The notes below the pieces were generated by a model. That model saw only the letters and a program-made list of their open reading frames with translations, searched no databases and was not told the DNA's origin. 64,000 nucleotides of DNA from Tolypothrix bouteillei VB521301 (lineage in GTDB: Bacteria; Cyanobacteriota; Cyanobacteriia; Cyanobacteriales; Nostocaceae). A program made the translations under genes and the position numbers. Shown in pieces: positions 63,905 to 64,000 of the stretch. Every line of letters begins with the position of its first letter. The first letter of the stretch is position 1. Location of the stretch: contig NZ_JHEG04000001.1 in assembly GCF_000760695.4 (NCBI RefSeq), forward strand, positions 2,078,717 to 2,142,716, in the 5' to 3' direction.

Positions 63905-64000
63905 ATGAAAATTCTTGTAGCCAGTCATACTTATATTGTAGATCTTAACTGTGAAAAACTCCGCATTTTATCTCAGTTAGAACCAGAAGTTGAGGTCACA
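63905..64000 (+). CDS. start of a GT4-type glycosyltransferase (cut by the window edge)
   Basis: Thirty-two codons from ATG 63905 (MKILVASHTYIVDLNCEKLR..). The MKILVxSHTY start followed by a helix with polar residues is the Rossmann opening of GT-B (family 4) glycosyltransferases; I recall it in HpsO/HpsP-type proteins. Only the first strand and helix are inside the window, so the assignment rests on this motif and on its neighbours. Confidence 0.6.
   Translation, partial: MKILVASHTYIVDLNCEKLRILSQLEPEVEVT

Overview
The window reads as chromosomal DNA of a filamentous, probably heterocyst-forming cyanobacterium (order Nostocales). The evidence is a trnL(UAA) gene split by the cyanobacterial group I intron, NdhL next to TrpA, Tic20, a Ycf33-like protein, heme oxygenase, an ABA4-like protein, a HetZ-related protein, many cyanobacterial DUF families (DUF4327, DUF751, DUF3007, DUF2993, DUF3181, DUF5331, DUF6658), frequent HIP1 octamers (GCGATCGC), and abundant 7-bp intergenic repeats. 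At the right edge a glycosyltransferase/polymerase group resembles the hormogonium polysaccharide (hps) genes, which would point to a motile-filament former. No transposase, phage gene, CRISPR array or rRNA was found.

Layout. 1-9.6 kb: a partial gene, DUF4327, the DUF751-rbfA pair, a HetZ-related regulator, a YciO-type protein, LarC (nickel-pincer cofactor), two tandem lipoproteins and a lipid-flippase-like membrane protein. 9.6-14.3 kb: an unrecognised 439-residue protein, split trnL(UAA), then ndhL-DUF3007-trpA and a coiled-coil membrane protein. 14.3-15.6 kb: a long gene-free stretch leading into the most unusual part of the window. 15.6-26.8 kb: five co-directional exported proteins (DUF11/SdrD-like; a 1295-residue Ig-plus-beta-barrel; a beta-helix plus OmpA protein; a six-fold SdrD_B repeat protein; a small secreted protein). 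The first four are coupled or only 7-25 bp apart.

27-38 kb: a serine/threonine kinase with an SH3-like sensor, a small conserved protein, a single-module NRPS (C-A-PCP-TE) with altered catalytic and substrate-pocket residues, a YgfZ-like folate-binding protein, a flavin amine oxidase and a DUF5331 protein. 38-55 kb: mostly housekeeping genes (cysK with an overlapping thioredoxin-like ferredoxin, DedA, a STAS protein, rpsF, an FAH-family hydrolase, Tic20, glyA, a WecA/MraY-type transferase, cinA, an FHA kinase, HlyD, small DUF proteins). 55-64 kb: ABA4-like, CobW-type GTPase, heme oxygenase, glmM, then the polysaccharide cluster (GT2, HpsL-like Wzy, GT2, truncated GT4).

Two themes stand out. 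First, the exported-protein cluster looks like one envelope or surface assembly: barrel, OmpA peptidoglycan anchor and repeat adhesin-like stalks. Second, short repeats shape the intergenic DNA. At least eight spacers carry 7-bp repeats as opposite-facing arms. A different repeat sits inside the P6b region of the trnL intron and again at the start of trpA. Repeat-like sequence also appears inside the coding regions of two exported proteins. All functions are inferred from sequence recognition; no database search was run.
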